Assembly: GCF_902148855.1 (NCBI RefSeq)
Contig: NC_043974.1
Span: 21,515,950-21,579,949, forward strand
Direction: 5' to 3'
Length of the DNA: 64,000 nt
From: Sphaeramia orbicularis
Taxonomy: Eukaryota > Chordata > Actinopteri > Kurtiformes > Apogonidae
In this document: piece by piece, positions 1-14,917 of the stretch
How the letters are laid out: each line of letters opens with the position of its first letter
How positions within the stretch are numbered: the stretch's first letter is position 1
Made by a program: the position numbers and the translations under genes
The notes under the pieces: generated by a model
Databases searched by the model: none
Told to the model about the DNA's origin: nothing
Seen by the model: only the letters and a program-made list of their open reading frames with translations

Positions 1-306
1 AAATGTGTGTTTGTTATGTTTGCATTCTCCTGATGTAGCTACTTTTCATTGGTTTACTCTGCATTTCATTTTCAAAATGTGGACAAATTGTAATAATGGA
101 TGTTTTTGTGATTAATTCCTCAAAAAAAAGATTGACAAAGAACAACGTATCCATGTAGAATTATTGTAGACGGTCTAAGTTGTGATTTGTTTTAAAAAAC
201 TACATCATGTGAAGAAGGTCAGGCAACAGATCCTTGTTACTCACTACCTTATAAATTCAGGAAATGAAGAAATCATAGCCTAGAGGTAGTGTTAAATGGT
301 AACTGG

Positions 307-347
307 TTAAAAAAAAAAAAAAAAAAAAAAAACGGGGGGGGGCGGCA
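307..347. repeat. Poly(A)/poly(G) run
   Basis: A run of about 25 A is followed by C and a G-rich tract. It is low-complexity sequence with no gene content. Confidence 0.9.
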
Positions 348-1302
348 GTAGATTTCAGAATCAACCAACCACACTGGAAATTACCAGTAAGTTTATTTCA
401 AAGTTCCAACCTTGACTCATATTAGATGCCAACTTGTTCAAGCTCTTTTTGAATGAAATATTCTGTTGCCGCACTGTTGCATCAAATGGAAAAAAATATC
501 CCCTTACATATTTTCTTGCACTTTGATATTTTTGGGACCTGTAGAATGTAAAATACTGTTATGTGGCTTTGAATGGTAACACAAACCATTAAAGCAAAGA
601 CAGTTCTTCCTTTCCATGTTCTCTAACCACTGATTGTGGACTGAAAATAAGTTAGCACACACACACATGTTCTCTGCAAATTTTTCCGCCGACGTGTTTG
701 GCTGTCCACATGAATCCGACATCTTACTTTTTAACCACTGACTCCAATAAAAACCACTGAGCCCATAGTCATAGATGATGCTCTGACTGAAGTGAAATGT
801 GGCGAATGAGCAGACGGCAGCTCCTTTTGTGTTGTCTAGCGTCAGTACTAAGCAGCAGAAAAACACAACACCTATAAGTCTGCTGAAGGCATTACGCTAA
901 GCTGTGCAGCCGCTCTGCTTCCTGTCATGGGCAACAAGCTGAACCGCAACGCTACAAGTTAGAGGCAACCGTTCTGCGGCGCACAGAGGCTTCACTGCAA
1001 CGCTGATCATGTTACACGGAGAGGGAGGGCGAAGACAGCGAAGACAGACGGAAACAAGAGTTCTGCTTTTAGAGGAGAGGGAAGAAGCTGAAGAATCACA
1101 GGCAGGCAGCTGTCAAGCCACAGCTTCAGAGATTGAGAAACAGAAGCAGTGAGCAAAAGAAAGACAGACTCTAAGGATGTAACCTAGCACAATTGTGGAA
1201 CTGTATGAGGCAAACTATCAACAGACATTCCCACTTTACTTGTGTTGAAATGTCCCCAAGCATCTCAGCTTAGCTCCACATAGTCTCCACATAGCTCTCA
1301 GC

Positions 1303-2340
1303 TACGGGTGTTAGAAAATATCGGTTCTGCAATATATTGCGATATTTCATTTCACAATACTGTATCAATAGTGAAAAGTACTTTATCGATATTTTTAGGT
1401 ATTTATTAAAATGCAGATATTGTGGAGGTTCATTTTTGGTTTTTTTTTTAGATTTTATTTATTATTATTTAACACTAGCGGCATTGTACCCATGGTGCCA
1501 TTGTACGCTAGCATGATAAGTAGAACTTGTCCGCCACCACTATCCATTTGTAAACTACCATTTAATCATGCATTGTGCAGGTAATAATTTGAGCCAACAT
1601 GTGAGGCATGAAGGGAAGAGCATGTATTTGTTTGACCTGTCAAGCATGATTAAATTCACACAGCGGTAGTGAACTGCAGCCTTCACATTGTAGCATCATC
1701 TGCTAACAGTAGAAATTTCATGAACGGCAGCATAACCACTTCCAAAAATGGAAAATGGCGGCAGGGATGAAGAATTCAAAGTAGAGAGAGGCTAAAATCA
1801 CCCAGCATACCTCACAACATTTGAATACAGACATAAAATTGTGCCTAGTAGATAGTCAGGTAATGTTTCTGTTCATTTGGTGAGTTTGGCAGCGATCAGG
1901 CCTTTGAAGGCTGAGGAAAATCCGTACAAACGCCCTCCTGTGCTGCAACATCGATCGATCGGACACAGAACATGCATTATGTAGTAGGATTCTTTTATTA
2001 AATAATGTTAGTTCTTTTGTTGGGATTGCACCAAAATTATGTTATGATGTTAGTTATGAACTAATAGAATATGAATATTTGAACAGGATCTTAAAATGTA
2101 ATGTCTGTAAAACATAATTTAAGTTTTAACAGAGGAAAATTTTGTGATATAACATTAGATCCTGTTCTGATCAAATAAAGATGTGTTTAGTGTTTGTGCA
2201 TATTTCTGGTGTAATTCATCAAGGAAATAATCATTTTAAAAAAGAAAGAAACAAAAAATTGCCTTTTTGACAGTATCATGGTATATTGTGATATATTGTG
2301 TCGTGATCATAGTATGGTGATTTGTATCATATCACTAGAT
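1303..2340. repeat. Possible AT-rich dispersed repeat
   Basis: Both ends carry similar 'atatattg(t/c)gatat' sequence (around 1325-1345 and 2270-2310), a look common in fish dispersed DNA repeats. No clean terminal inverted repeat or target duplication was found, so the boundaries are guesses. Confidence 0.25.
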
Positions 2341-2445
2341 TCTTGCCAATACATACCCTTACTCTCAACCTGGCTAAAGCATACTCAAACATCAAAAACT
2401 CAGAACAAAGCAAAACTCTCAATGTGTCTCTGGAGGAAACATGCT

Positions 2446-2471
2446 GATGATGATGATGATGATGATGATGG
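2446..2471. repeat. (GAT)n microsatellite
   Basis: About eight tandem GAT units. In one frame this makes an Asp run inside a chance reading frame that has no other protein-like character. Confidence 0.9.
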
Positions 2472-5308
2472 CAGTGTGGGTGCATTTCCAGATGTGTGTC
2501 CCATTACATTTCAGCAGATGTACGTAAGACACTCAGGACTCCAACAAGGACCAGGTGGATTTCATCATGCTGGCTATGAAGCTCACACTTTCCACACAAT
2601 AGATGAGCTGAGTATGCATATGCTAACATGGAATCACATACAGTCTATTATAGCTTCACTGTCCTACAGCTGACCCCACTAAGTGCTTCACTCTGTGTGT
2701 ATATGAGCAGCACAGATACACATGTCTTCAGAGAGGAGGAGCCTGGCTGGTTGTGCATCTAGGGCTGAAAATGAATTGAAATCAGAGTAATCAGAGTAAG
2801 ATCGAAGTGGCAAACAAAACATGCAAACCACAGGCTTTAATACTAGCCTGGCCTGGTTTTCTCAGCGTATTCAGCACTGAGAAAACAGTCTGGAATTGGG
2901 CCAGTCGCTGTGAAATATGCACAGTCTATTCTATACCGACCAATCAGAAGTCTGGGGGGGGCGGGTGTTTTGCAATGCAACTTCTTTTGGTCGCGAGTCA
3001 AAGTCAATTCCAAGTCCACAAATCTCTTTACAACTGTTGTCGGTTGTTTACTTGATTCAAAAATAAGGATTGAATTACAGATTACACCCTGTATTCTTAA
3101 GTGTCACGTCCGTCTTATCTGTGATTGGTTTACTCAGTGCCTGTTTGTCCCGCCTTCATGTTTGGATTCAAGCCCCGCAGTTTCAGACGGATTTCTCATT
3201 GAGAAAGATGGATGGCTGGCCAGGCTACTTTAGTACAAAATCCAAACCATTTAGGGCACCACCTAAACCAAATTCAATTAAATTTACTGTGAAAAGCACC
3301 AAAACTAATGGACTTTTCCAAAATCTGATGGTCTCAGTTTGTCCCCTGTGGACTTATCCAGCAGCTTTAGTTCTTAAGCTTCCTGGTTACTGTCAATCTA
3401 ATCCAAATACTTGCACACAGATAATAATAAGGGCTGACAGTGTTCTATTATTGAATGTATTTTGACCAAATAATACCAAATCCCATAACCACAAGACCCC
3501 ACAAGAAAAGCACCCAAGCCCATGGAAAAATATAGAAAACCCTGTATAAGAGAACATGCTTGTTTGATCAGACCCCAGTAAAAAAAAAAAAAAGGCACTT
3601 CATTAAAAATTTTTTTCCGTGAAATGCAATTCACTAAAGGCTGACAAAATAACAAGCAAGGAAAGATGTCATTCCCCAAAACACTAAAAACACTGAAACT
3701 AACTTTTTTTCAATTTCTTAGAAACAATAACATCAAATCTCTAAATAAAACAAATCTGGTCCAGCGAACATCAGCTGTCAATTTAAAACTGAACAGAAAA
3801 CTAACCAAAAGAACTCAAGGTCAGAGCAATTTTTGAGCTATGATTTCCCTCAATCGCTGCATTTCCCTTTCATCAGGGCTGATAAATCATCCAAATTGGT
3901 TAACCAGCATATCTCTAGCAGAATTACCATTTCCAAAAAAAAAGATTCATATCACAATCACAACATCTTACATATCATTCAGTCCTTCTTATGACATAAG
4001 TGATTCACTCAAATTAAACTGTGAAGCTTTTTGGTGTGTTTACATACAGCTTTTTAAAATAATGAACAGCTATTTAAATAATGATAAAGCAATGAATTAC
4101 TGACTATGACAAATGAGTGTTGTTATAACTATATAAATCTATGTCAGGTCAGGTTCTGTTCTACATTTTGACCTCTGGACAAGAACAATTTGGAAACCCC
4201 TGAGGTAAAGAATTGATTTCAGGGGAAAAGATAATGACGAATTTGGTGTGGCAGTTTTTTCAGGATATGCTGTAGTTTATTAAGGCTTTAGCACAGAGAT
4301 AAACTTAAAGCCTGACAAAAATACTTGCCAACCTGTATTAACAAAGGAAATAGGTCTTGGCTACATGATGTGCTGAAACCACTGGATTTCTCACATTTGA
4401 CCTATTTAGAGTCGAATAAATATCCCTTTAGGAAAAAGTCCATGCGCTCGCTTATTGTCTGCTGCCTCTCCCACAGTCTTTATGTGAAAACAACCACACA
4501 TATCATATGCAGACAAAACCTTTATTTTTTTTAAAGACACGTCAGCTGACATGAATTTTCATTAAGCATGTAAGACCACTTGACCCATGGGCTGCTGATG
4601 AAGGGAGGGGCATCTTCTGCTTTGCGCTGTTTTATTTATGTAAGAAATTATTGATTTGACAATTTCTTCTTGGAAATATGAAGGCACTATTTGTTCACCA
4701 CATTATCTAACAGCACAGGGAAGGAAGAAGTGGAAATAAGACTGACTTCACACAGATGAAGAGGACAAGATCGAGCACACAAACGACAAACGCAGTCCCA
4801 GAGGAAGCATGGTCACCACATGCCTGAGGGAATCCCCATGAGAGTGGAACGCAGGCCACACAACCTCCACAAAACAGCATTTGTTCTCAGTTTCCACACC
4901 AACATTTTACTCCATAGAAAGAGCCACCAAAAAAAAGAAAAAAAAAAAACACTCCACCAAAAGATGTCCAAAACATACTCCACGTGGCTACAAAGACAAA
5001 CACTTACACCTCTGTTGCACAAGAATTGAACCTTATCACAAGATTGTTACGCTAGTAACTCCTAGTGCGTCACAGTCCTGAAGATGATCATCATAAGACT
5101 GAAGTCAATAAGTTCCTCTCATACTGTTCATCAGCCAAACATGAGAGTGCTATGTTTTAAACTGAAACTGCACTTTGTTATAATGAGAAATAGCTTATCA
5201 GAGGTACAAATGGCTTTAGTTACAACATAGAGGGATTGAGTTAGACTGTGCTGACATGACATTGTAAGTCAATTACCTAGCTTTTGACATCCTGACATGG
5301 AAGTTATT

Positions 5309-5309
<1 letters not shown>

Positions 5310-5344
<35 letters not shown>
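5310..5344. repeat. (CA)n microsatellite
   Basis: About 17 CA dinucleotide units. Confidence 0.95.
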
Positions 5345-5345
<1 letters not shown>

Positions 5346-5984
5346 TGCTATATCAGCACCATGTTAAATGCTATTCATCTCCAGCCACTGCACCTACTAA
5401 TCCCTTATAACTGCAATCTGGTCCAAACCACCATCAAACCAGCAGAGAAAAAAAACACAATAATCCAAGTCTCCTGGTGTTCACAGTCGTCATTATTATT
5501 ATCCATTAATTATGAAGACATGCATGAAGTGCTTTTCATTGCACAAAGTGGCCATTTGCAGTAAAATAAAGAGGCACAGTCTGCTCCAAGGCAAGGACAG
5601 GGAAGCCATGCTGCAGCTGTCCTACTGGCACTGCTCCTCATCCGCCAGCACACAAAAGGAGCCGCAGGAGACTGGAAAACCATGTGTTCCTCTGCACAAT
5701 GTCACACTATTTTATCATGCCGGTAATTTTCGGTACATGGAGCTTAAATCCATAGCATGAAATCACCTCATAATGACCTGTGTTTTAACATTAAAGCAGG
5801 ATGTAATACTGTAAAATTGTTTACATTCACAGACATACCAATGGAACTCAATGGGACACAGTGGAAAAAAAGAAGAAAAACTCCAACATAAAGACATTAG
5901 ACAGGAAACTGGGTGTACTTTTTCTGGTAATTAGCAGTTAGGTTATGCTAGTTAGCTTCAGCAGCATTCTGGAGCTCTCCTCAC

Positions 5985-6089
5985 CACTAGGTCCACGGTG
6001 GTTCTCACTGCCTCAGACACGCTCTGCCGGACTTCCGCGGCCGTCCCGGGTTTGCTCAACCTCTTGGTGAATTTCCGCACCTCAGACAT
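5985..6089 (-). CDS. dock11: dock11-like, first coding exon (partial gene)
   Basis: The exon encodes 35 residues starting [20 protein letters not shown] and ending before a GTGAGG donor (5984-5983), in phase 0. The block [15 protein letters not shown] followed by RQSVSEAVR is the conserved extreme N terminus of the zizimin (DOCK-D) subfamily. Starting directly with M-x-E-V-R-K fits DOCK11 better than DOCK9, which has extra residues first. DOCK11 is a large cytoplasmic exchange factor for Cdc42 with PH, DHR1 and DHR2 domains; none of those exons is in this window. The start is the first ATG in the GC-rich 5' region. The identification rests on one exon, so dock9 remains possible. Confidence 0.75.
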
Positions 6090-6350
6090 CGTTCCCCTAG
6101 GGTTAACATCCACGTCCTGCGTCCCGGTGTGTGACTGAGCATGCCGCGGCTCCAGATGTGGGCTGTGCGGGAGGTGAACCAGCCAGCGGTTCGAGTCGCG
6201 AGGCGGGGCCGGTGCTGCTGCTGCTGCTGATGAGAGGCTAGCAGAGAGGGGAGAGTGTGGTGAGATGCTTCACTCCTACGCACTTCCGCAACTAGTACAT
6301 TTGGTGAATCAAAGATCAACGATGAGGGTGATAACGGACTGCGCACTGTA
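6090..6350 (-). promoter_or_regulatory. GC-rich 5' region upstream of dock11 exon 1
   Basis: CpG-rich sequence just upstream of the dock11 ATG on the minus strand, in contrast to the AT-rich flanks. It includes a short CTG repeat (6211-6232). It is probably 5' UTR and promoter; no transcription start can be fixed from sequence. Confidence 0.45.
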
Positions 6351-6496
6351 ATTTAACCCTCATTTCAGTCATTATTATCATTTGTCATTTATTCTCACTT
6401 GAAAACGTCGTTATAAAATTAGGAGCGACGGATTTGTGTTTCAGACTAGTTTAGAGTGTACAGAGAGGCACCTCTTACAAACAATCTTTGTCCTAA

Positions 6497-6662
6497 ATTG
6501 CATTCACTTGACATTAAATATTTTTTCTGCTTATTTATGACCAACTGGTCTATCAAGATGGATGGCTGAATAATCTGAAAGTACATAAAAAAGAATATTA
6601 CCATATAATATTATTTCCAAATTGCCCTACTCAAAAAGAATCAACAGAGCTATTTCTAAAAT
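6497..6662 (+). repeat. Direct repeat, copy 1 (about 166 bp)
   Basis: This block, from 'attgcattca' to 'tttctaaaat', recurs at 6924-7090 with only a few changes. The two copies are about 427 bp apart, start to start. It is either a local partial duplication or two copies of an unidentified dispersed repeat. Confidence 0.85.
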
Positions 6663-6923
6663 CAGTCCCATCACATTTGCACTTCAGTTTTTAACCTCAT
6701 CACTCTCAGACACCCTGTGCCATAAACCTACCTGTGTTAAACTTCAAATGTATCATGTGATGTGTTAAAGAGCAGTATTTACTTCTAAATATTTTATAGA
6801 ATATCTGAATATCAAATTTTACGTTATACTGTCATCTTGTGGTATAAATTGTAAACTGCAAAGTTTGACCGTCGGTGATTTTCTATAGAAATCTTGTAAC
6901 ATTCCTTCAAATGACAATGTCAT

Positions 6924-7090
6924 ATTGCATTCATTTGACATTAAATAATTATTCTGCTTATTTATGACCAACTAGTCTATTAAGATGGATGCTCCAATAA
7001 TCTAAAAGTACATAAAAAAGAATATTACCATATAATATTTATTTCCAAATTGCCCTACTCAAAAAGAATCAGCAGAGCTATTTCTAAAAT
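6924..7090 (+). repeat. Direct repeat, copy 2
   Basis: Second copy of the 6497-6662 block, in the same orientation. The intervening sequence at 6663-6923 is not repeated. Confidence 0.85.
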
Positions 7091-7571
7091 TTCTAGTTTC
7101 ATTTTGCTTTCAAATTAACTGCTTTTATATTTTTCAAAATCGTACATGCTGTTAATTGTTCTCAAGATCATTTATTTTGTGCAACCATTAATCTAGGTAG
7201 TTTATTTCTTCGTTTTGTAAATGCAAAACGCCATGTGTGTTTTTGCCAGACTTTTTATCCCTATTTCAAGTCAGATTTCCTAGTCTGTCACAGTGGTCCA
7301 GTAATTATTTCCAAACCTGACCTGTATAAAAAGCAGTTTTACTCTTCATCCATTAATCCTCATTTAATGTAATAGATTAATGTATTTGTTTTGTAACAGA
7401 TGATGCACATTGTCTTCATCAATAAAGTATATCTTATTATATCTTAGATTTGATCAAATTCACTATTCCCATGCATCTGACCGACACATATTAACATTTA
7501 CAAAACATATAGAACATGTTGAACATCATAGCTAAAGCTCTTACTACATATTTTACACCCTTAAGTTCTGT

Positions 7572-8158
7572 CATTAGTTCAGTATTTTTCAACCCCAGGG
7601 TCGGGACCCCACGTGGGGTCACCTGAAATTCTAGTAATTGATACAAAAAAACAACGTACAAATAAAAAATATATGGTGAGTTGACAGAGACCATCGCAAT
7701 CCATAAAAGACATGACAAACTCTGAAGCGGAAACTGAAGCACTGTCGTACTGTTTATCTTTCAAATGTTCATTGTAGTCAGTTTCAGATGCTGCAGCTCT
7801 TTCATAATTCATAGTTTGAGTTATTGTTTGTTCAGGATTAATTGTCAGCCTTGTAAATCCAAGCTGGACTGACTGTACATATCCTGTCCAAGGAAAATCA
7901 AATTCTCACTTTGTGCAGTAATCTACACCTGGCTTTTCTGTCTCTGTCATAATAATATACATTATATAGACTAAATGTCATCTAAAATGTAAGTTTATTT
8001 GCAACATAGTATAGCAAACTATTACATGATCAAAAACAAATTAGTTTTAGCAACAACAAAAAAAAAGTCTCTGTTTTGAATGTCTGGGGTCATCCGAAAT
8101 TTGGGATGTTAAAATGGGGTCTCGAGCCAAAAAAAGGTTGGGAACCACTGCATTAGTG
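7572..8158 (+). mobile_element. hAT-type non-autonomous transposon, copy 1
   Basis: The element body is 7580-8150. It begins CAGTATTTTTCAACC and ends GGTTGGGAACCACTG, imperfect terminal inverted repeats of the common hAT form. Flanking 8-bp duplications are cattagtt (7572-7579) and cattagtg (8151-8158), one mismatch, and 8 bp is the hAT signature. There is no complete transposase; a short open stretch with the residues NYERAAASETD recurs in the other copies. Related copies lie near 48360, 54468 and 59794. Confidence 0.85.
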
Positions 8159-8403
8159 TATGTTATGATTCTCCACTGACTTATTTTATATGTTCCCAAA
8201 TTAGTGCTGCTATTAACCATAGATCAACCCTGTGTAAAAAAACAAACAAAAACAAAACACCACTGTATTGAGTACATAGTACCCTTCTTATTTCATACAT
8301 GCATCTGGCCTTGTCTTGGAATACTGTACATTATGATCACATCTTAGTATAGAATATATATAACATGTAACTATTCAGACAAGCTCTGTCAGTAAATGCA
8401 CTA

Positions 8404-8409
8404 TTTATT
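8404..8409 (-). promoter_or_regulatory. Candidate polyadenylation signal of haus4
   Basis: AATAAA on the minus strand, about 180 bases after the haus4 stop codon and a sensible place for its 3' end. Confidence 0.5.
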
Positions 8410-8590
8410 TAGTTTTTGTGTGTCTTCAGTTGCAACATACACAAATGCAGTGCAAATTATCATGGTGATAAAGAGAGGAGGCTTGACTCTTTAAGAAAGC
8501 AGAATTTGTGGAATTAAAAAATATTTGATGAGAAATATGAAACAATGAGAAAGGAGCAGCTGCGTATTGTCCCAGCACCAAAGATGATCT

Positions 8591-11827
<3,237 letters not shown>

Positions 11828-11989
11828 TTTCCTCTGAAATTACTTTCCTAACAATAAATCTGTTATATACTTTTGAGGCTTTTAGGATTCCAGTCACTCG
11901 ACGGATAAGCCGTAAGAAGTAAACACTGCACTTCCTGATTTAAGTTGCGCGCGTCTGCAGAAAGCGTTCCAATTGGCTAAAAGATCCAT

Positions 11990-14240
11990 GTGATCTGTGA
12001 CGATTTTTTAATGACGTCAGAATAAGATACAGCGATATTGCTGTTTATGAAATGTCCAAAAATGTTCATGGGATGTCCAAGGTTTCTTAATTATGGTTAT
12101 TTTGCATGTAAACACAATTTTAATACGATGTAATTCTAAGGAAGGCTATCAGTTAGAATTAGCTACACTTCCTTTTTGGGAAATTATTAAAAGAGTAATC
12201 TTTCAGACTGTAGTTTGATATGTAAATGTAATTGTGTTGGATCAAATAATTTGTTGTAGTCACTGACTCCTCTGTCTCACACCTAGAACTTTATATTTCA
12301 CCACTGTTACAGTTTCACTCAAGTTCCGTACTTAAGTGTGCTAAAAAAAAAAAAAAAAAAAAAAAAATCAACTACATTGTAGAAACCGATATAGGCTACT
12401 ATACTTTTTGCTGCACTAATTACAAGTACATCCCCTTCCTGTCCATTGAAAGCCATATATTGAGATAAATTGAAACTTCAAGTGTTTCTTCATGGGTTTA
12501 AAAAATTCTCCTCCCTTTTGAGCCAAGTTAACTCTTGAAAACATGCTTAGTTTAGTTGGAATATACATTGTCTCAAAGGTGAAAACATGGCTGCTTTTCT
12601 GAGCTCATGAGCACTTTAAACATCCCCAGCTTTAAAATTTAACATATAGAAGTCATATCAATATGTTACATCTTATATAATATTAAAGTACTGAAAGAGA
12701 AAATTTTACTGCTTAAGGACTACTTTAAGTTTTCATAATTTAAGTACATTTTGCTAATAATACTTAAATACTTTTACTTAAGGCTCTGAATGCACATTTT
12801 TCAATTTCAGTAGACTATTTTTGTGGTATTAGAACCTTTGTGAAAAATAAATAATCCAGCGTGCAGAGTAACTCCAGAGTGGGTATGATCACATGTAAAT
12901 GTCATCTACTTTTTTGCTCCTTTTCTAAAACCCTCTTCTGCTTGGGGTCTCATACATAATCAAATCCATAGTTGAAATTAAAAGAGAGGTTCTAATATCT
13001 CCACATTATGGATTGCACTTCTTTGTGTTACTTCTCTGCAAAAAACAGAGTTCTCAGTCAGACCTAGACTTCATATGAAGTTGAGGAGGGGCATTTGAAC
13101 ATGACAGATGCTTCTTAACAAGTCTTGAATGATCTTGGAATCTAAGTTGTTTCCTTTTCACTGTACATGATAAACCATAATTTCTGTATTACTGTTTTAA
13201 TCATAATCTTCCAGCTATGATCCCTGAATAACAGGATGGGTTATGTTGCCACTGGACATCTTTCCGACAGGTGATGCTGGTTCCTGTGGTGACATCTCAC
13301 ACTACTACTGTCATGTCATGTGTCTATTCAAGACTGTTATCTGATGTCTTGTCTCAGTTGGAGATAGAACCCATGCTTTATTTTTTGCGGCTGTAGGCTG
13401 AAGTCTAGAAGGAAAAAAATCTTGTTGACAACGGATCCAAACTGTGTCAACTCAGTCCATCTGCTCAAGCCAAGACTTCAGAAATACACTAACAATCTAA
13501 CACAGACATTCAACATATCCTCTAATTTTAGGTAACCTTTTATTTGCCTCATTGACTACATTAATTCAGTATGAGACAATTAAATTAGAAGGCTGTGTCC
13601 CTCATGTTCCACCCTGTTCACACTGAATCTGTGGGTATTTCTGCAGTGTGGCATTCCCCCATCACCTCTGACCTCCTGCGCCTCTCTCAGCTGTTTCCTT
13701 GCAATAGATCTTGCCCATATGTGGGCATCTTAGTGCTGCTGTCCATCATACACTCATCTTATGTATTATTATGTATTATTATACTACAGAATGGTGTGCA
13801 GGTGCCACTTTGAAAGGAAAAACTAGAAAAAACAAGAGTAAAGGAAAACCTTGATCCATGTTTTTGTTTTGATTTCTCAGCTTAACAATCTAAAGATGGA
13901 TGCTCCCAAAATGTGTCATAACTTGTGCTTGTACATAACATAGTAACTTCAGCAGAGAGGTGTTTACACAATGGCCGGTGGTCCTCACTCATCAATGAGT
14001 GGGCAAAATTGGATATGGTAGCCAGTCAATTTGAGTAACATTATAATTGACGCGGAATCACACCAATGGGTTGTGTTAGGATAGGAGTCTCTTGTTTTAT
14101 TGGTCATGCCAATAGACCAACCCTTATTTGATTTACCAATTAACGAAAGCTAGTGTTGATTGCCGATAACTTCGACCAATTAAAAGCCAAAATCTTGTAG
14201 TAGGCGGGTTTTTGTCACGAAGGGGTGGGGTGTTCGAGGT
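11990..14240. other. Intergenic spacer between haus4 and fxr2
   Basis: The two genes are divergent, with start codons about 3.1 kb apart. The spacer is AT-rich with a poly(A) run at 12343-12367. I see no exon, RNA gene or recognisable transposon in it. Confidence 0.6.
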
Positions 14241-14917
14241 CATTCAGTCGCTCACTGATTCACTCTATCGGCGTGTTTGAGGGGACGGGTAGTTGGAGTA
14301 AGGAGTCGCCGGGCGGTAGTGCATCACTAACGCTTTTTTTTGGAGAGAAACGCCACTGAAAATTGCACCACAGACTGAAGAAACGACCCCCGGTGACGAC
14401 TTCTGTGAAATTATTCAACGTAACGACTGCGCCACTGGCATAACCAACAAACGCAGCCAAGCTATCAATCTGCTAGCCAGTTAGCATCCCTGAAAACTGA
14501 CGGGATCAAGGTGTTGAAAGCTAGCCTCCCAGCTAATTATCCATCAGCTAGCATCTCTCTGTCGTAGCATCATTAGCTCGCTTTACCTCCTCGCGCACGT
14601 CGAGACTTCACCATTACCAGTGGCGGTGCCTTTCTGTTGGTGAGCACCAAACCCCACGTTGAGACAAAAACAGACAACGGATCTACCCAACTGGCGGCTG
14701 CTGGAGACAGCGTCTGCGTTGCATTAGTTGACACCATCACACCCATCTCCCCAACCCCTTCACCTCTGCCCCTCTCCCTCCACCCGAAACACTGGAAATC
14801 CACAAGCGGCCGGATAGCGGCGACGGGCCGGCGAAGCTGGGGGTGGTAACGTTACCGGACTCACAGGGAGTCGTAGCGGCTACAGACAAGCTCAGCCGTG
14901 GGGATCTACCGACAAGT
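14240..14917 (+). promoter_or_regulatory. fxr2 5' UTR and promoter region
   Basis: CpG-rich sequence leading into the fxr2 ATG at 14918. The transcription start is not determinable, but the base composition changes sharply at about 14,210. An open frame over 14637-14849 begins at TTG rather than ATG, so I do not call it an upstream ORF. Confidence 0.5.

Larger units (their letters stand above)
1..5984 (-). other. Probable first intron of dock11; no supported exon
   Basis: The first coding exon of a minus-strand dock11-like gene ends at 5985 with a GTGAGG donor, so the rest of that gene should lie to the left. I looked on the minus strand for the next expected piece (the family's conserved 'EPLDYENV' region) and did not find it. 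The stretch holds simple repeats (A/G run at 307-343, GAT repeat near 2446, CA repeat near 5311) and AT-rich sequence. A slightly CpG-richer patch at about 890-1170 lies next to an open minus-strand stretch at 504-890. No gene in the interval can be supported. Confidence 0.5.

Noticed and set aside
2278-2673. 131-aa plus-strand frame with an Asp run
   Set aside because: Crosses a GAT repeat and an AT-rich dispersed repeat. No family features.
6180-6200. tRNA-like B box (ggttcgagtcg)
   Set aside because: No A box or cloverleaf can be built around it. It lies in the dock11 5' region.
7579-7812. Short frames with NYERAAASETD as host genes
   Set aside because: They lie inside hAT-type elements and recur in each copy, so they are transposon-derived.
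14637-14849. 70-aa frame in the fxr2 5' UTR as an upstream ORF
   Set aside because: Starts at TTG, not ATG, with no supporting context.
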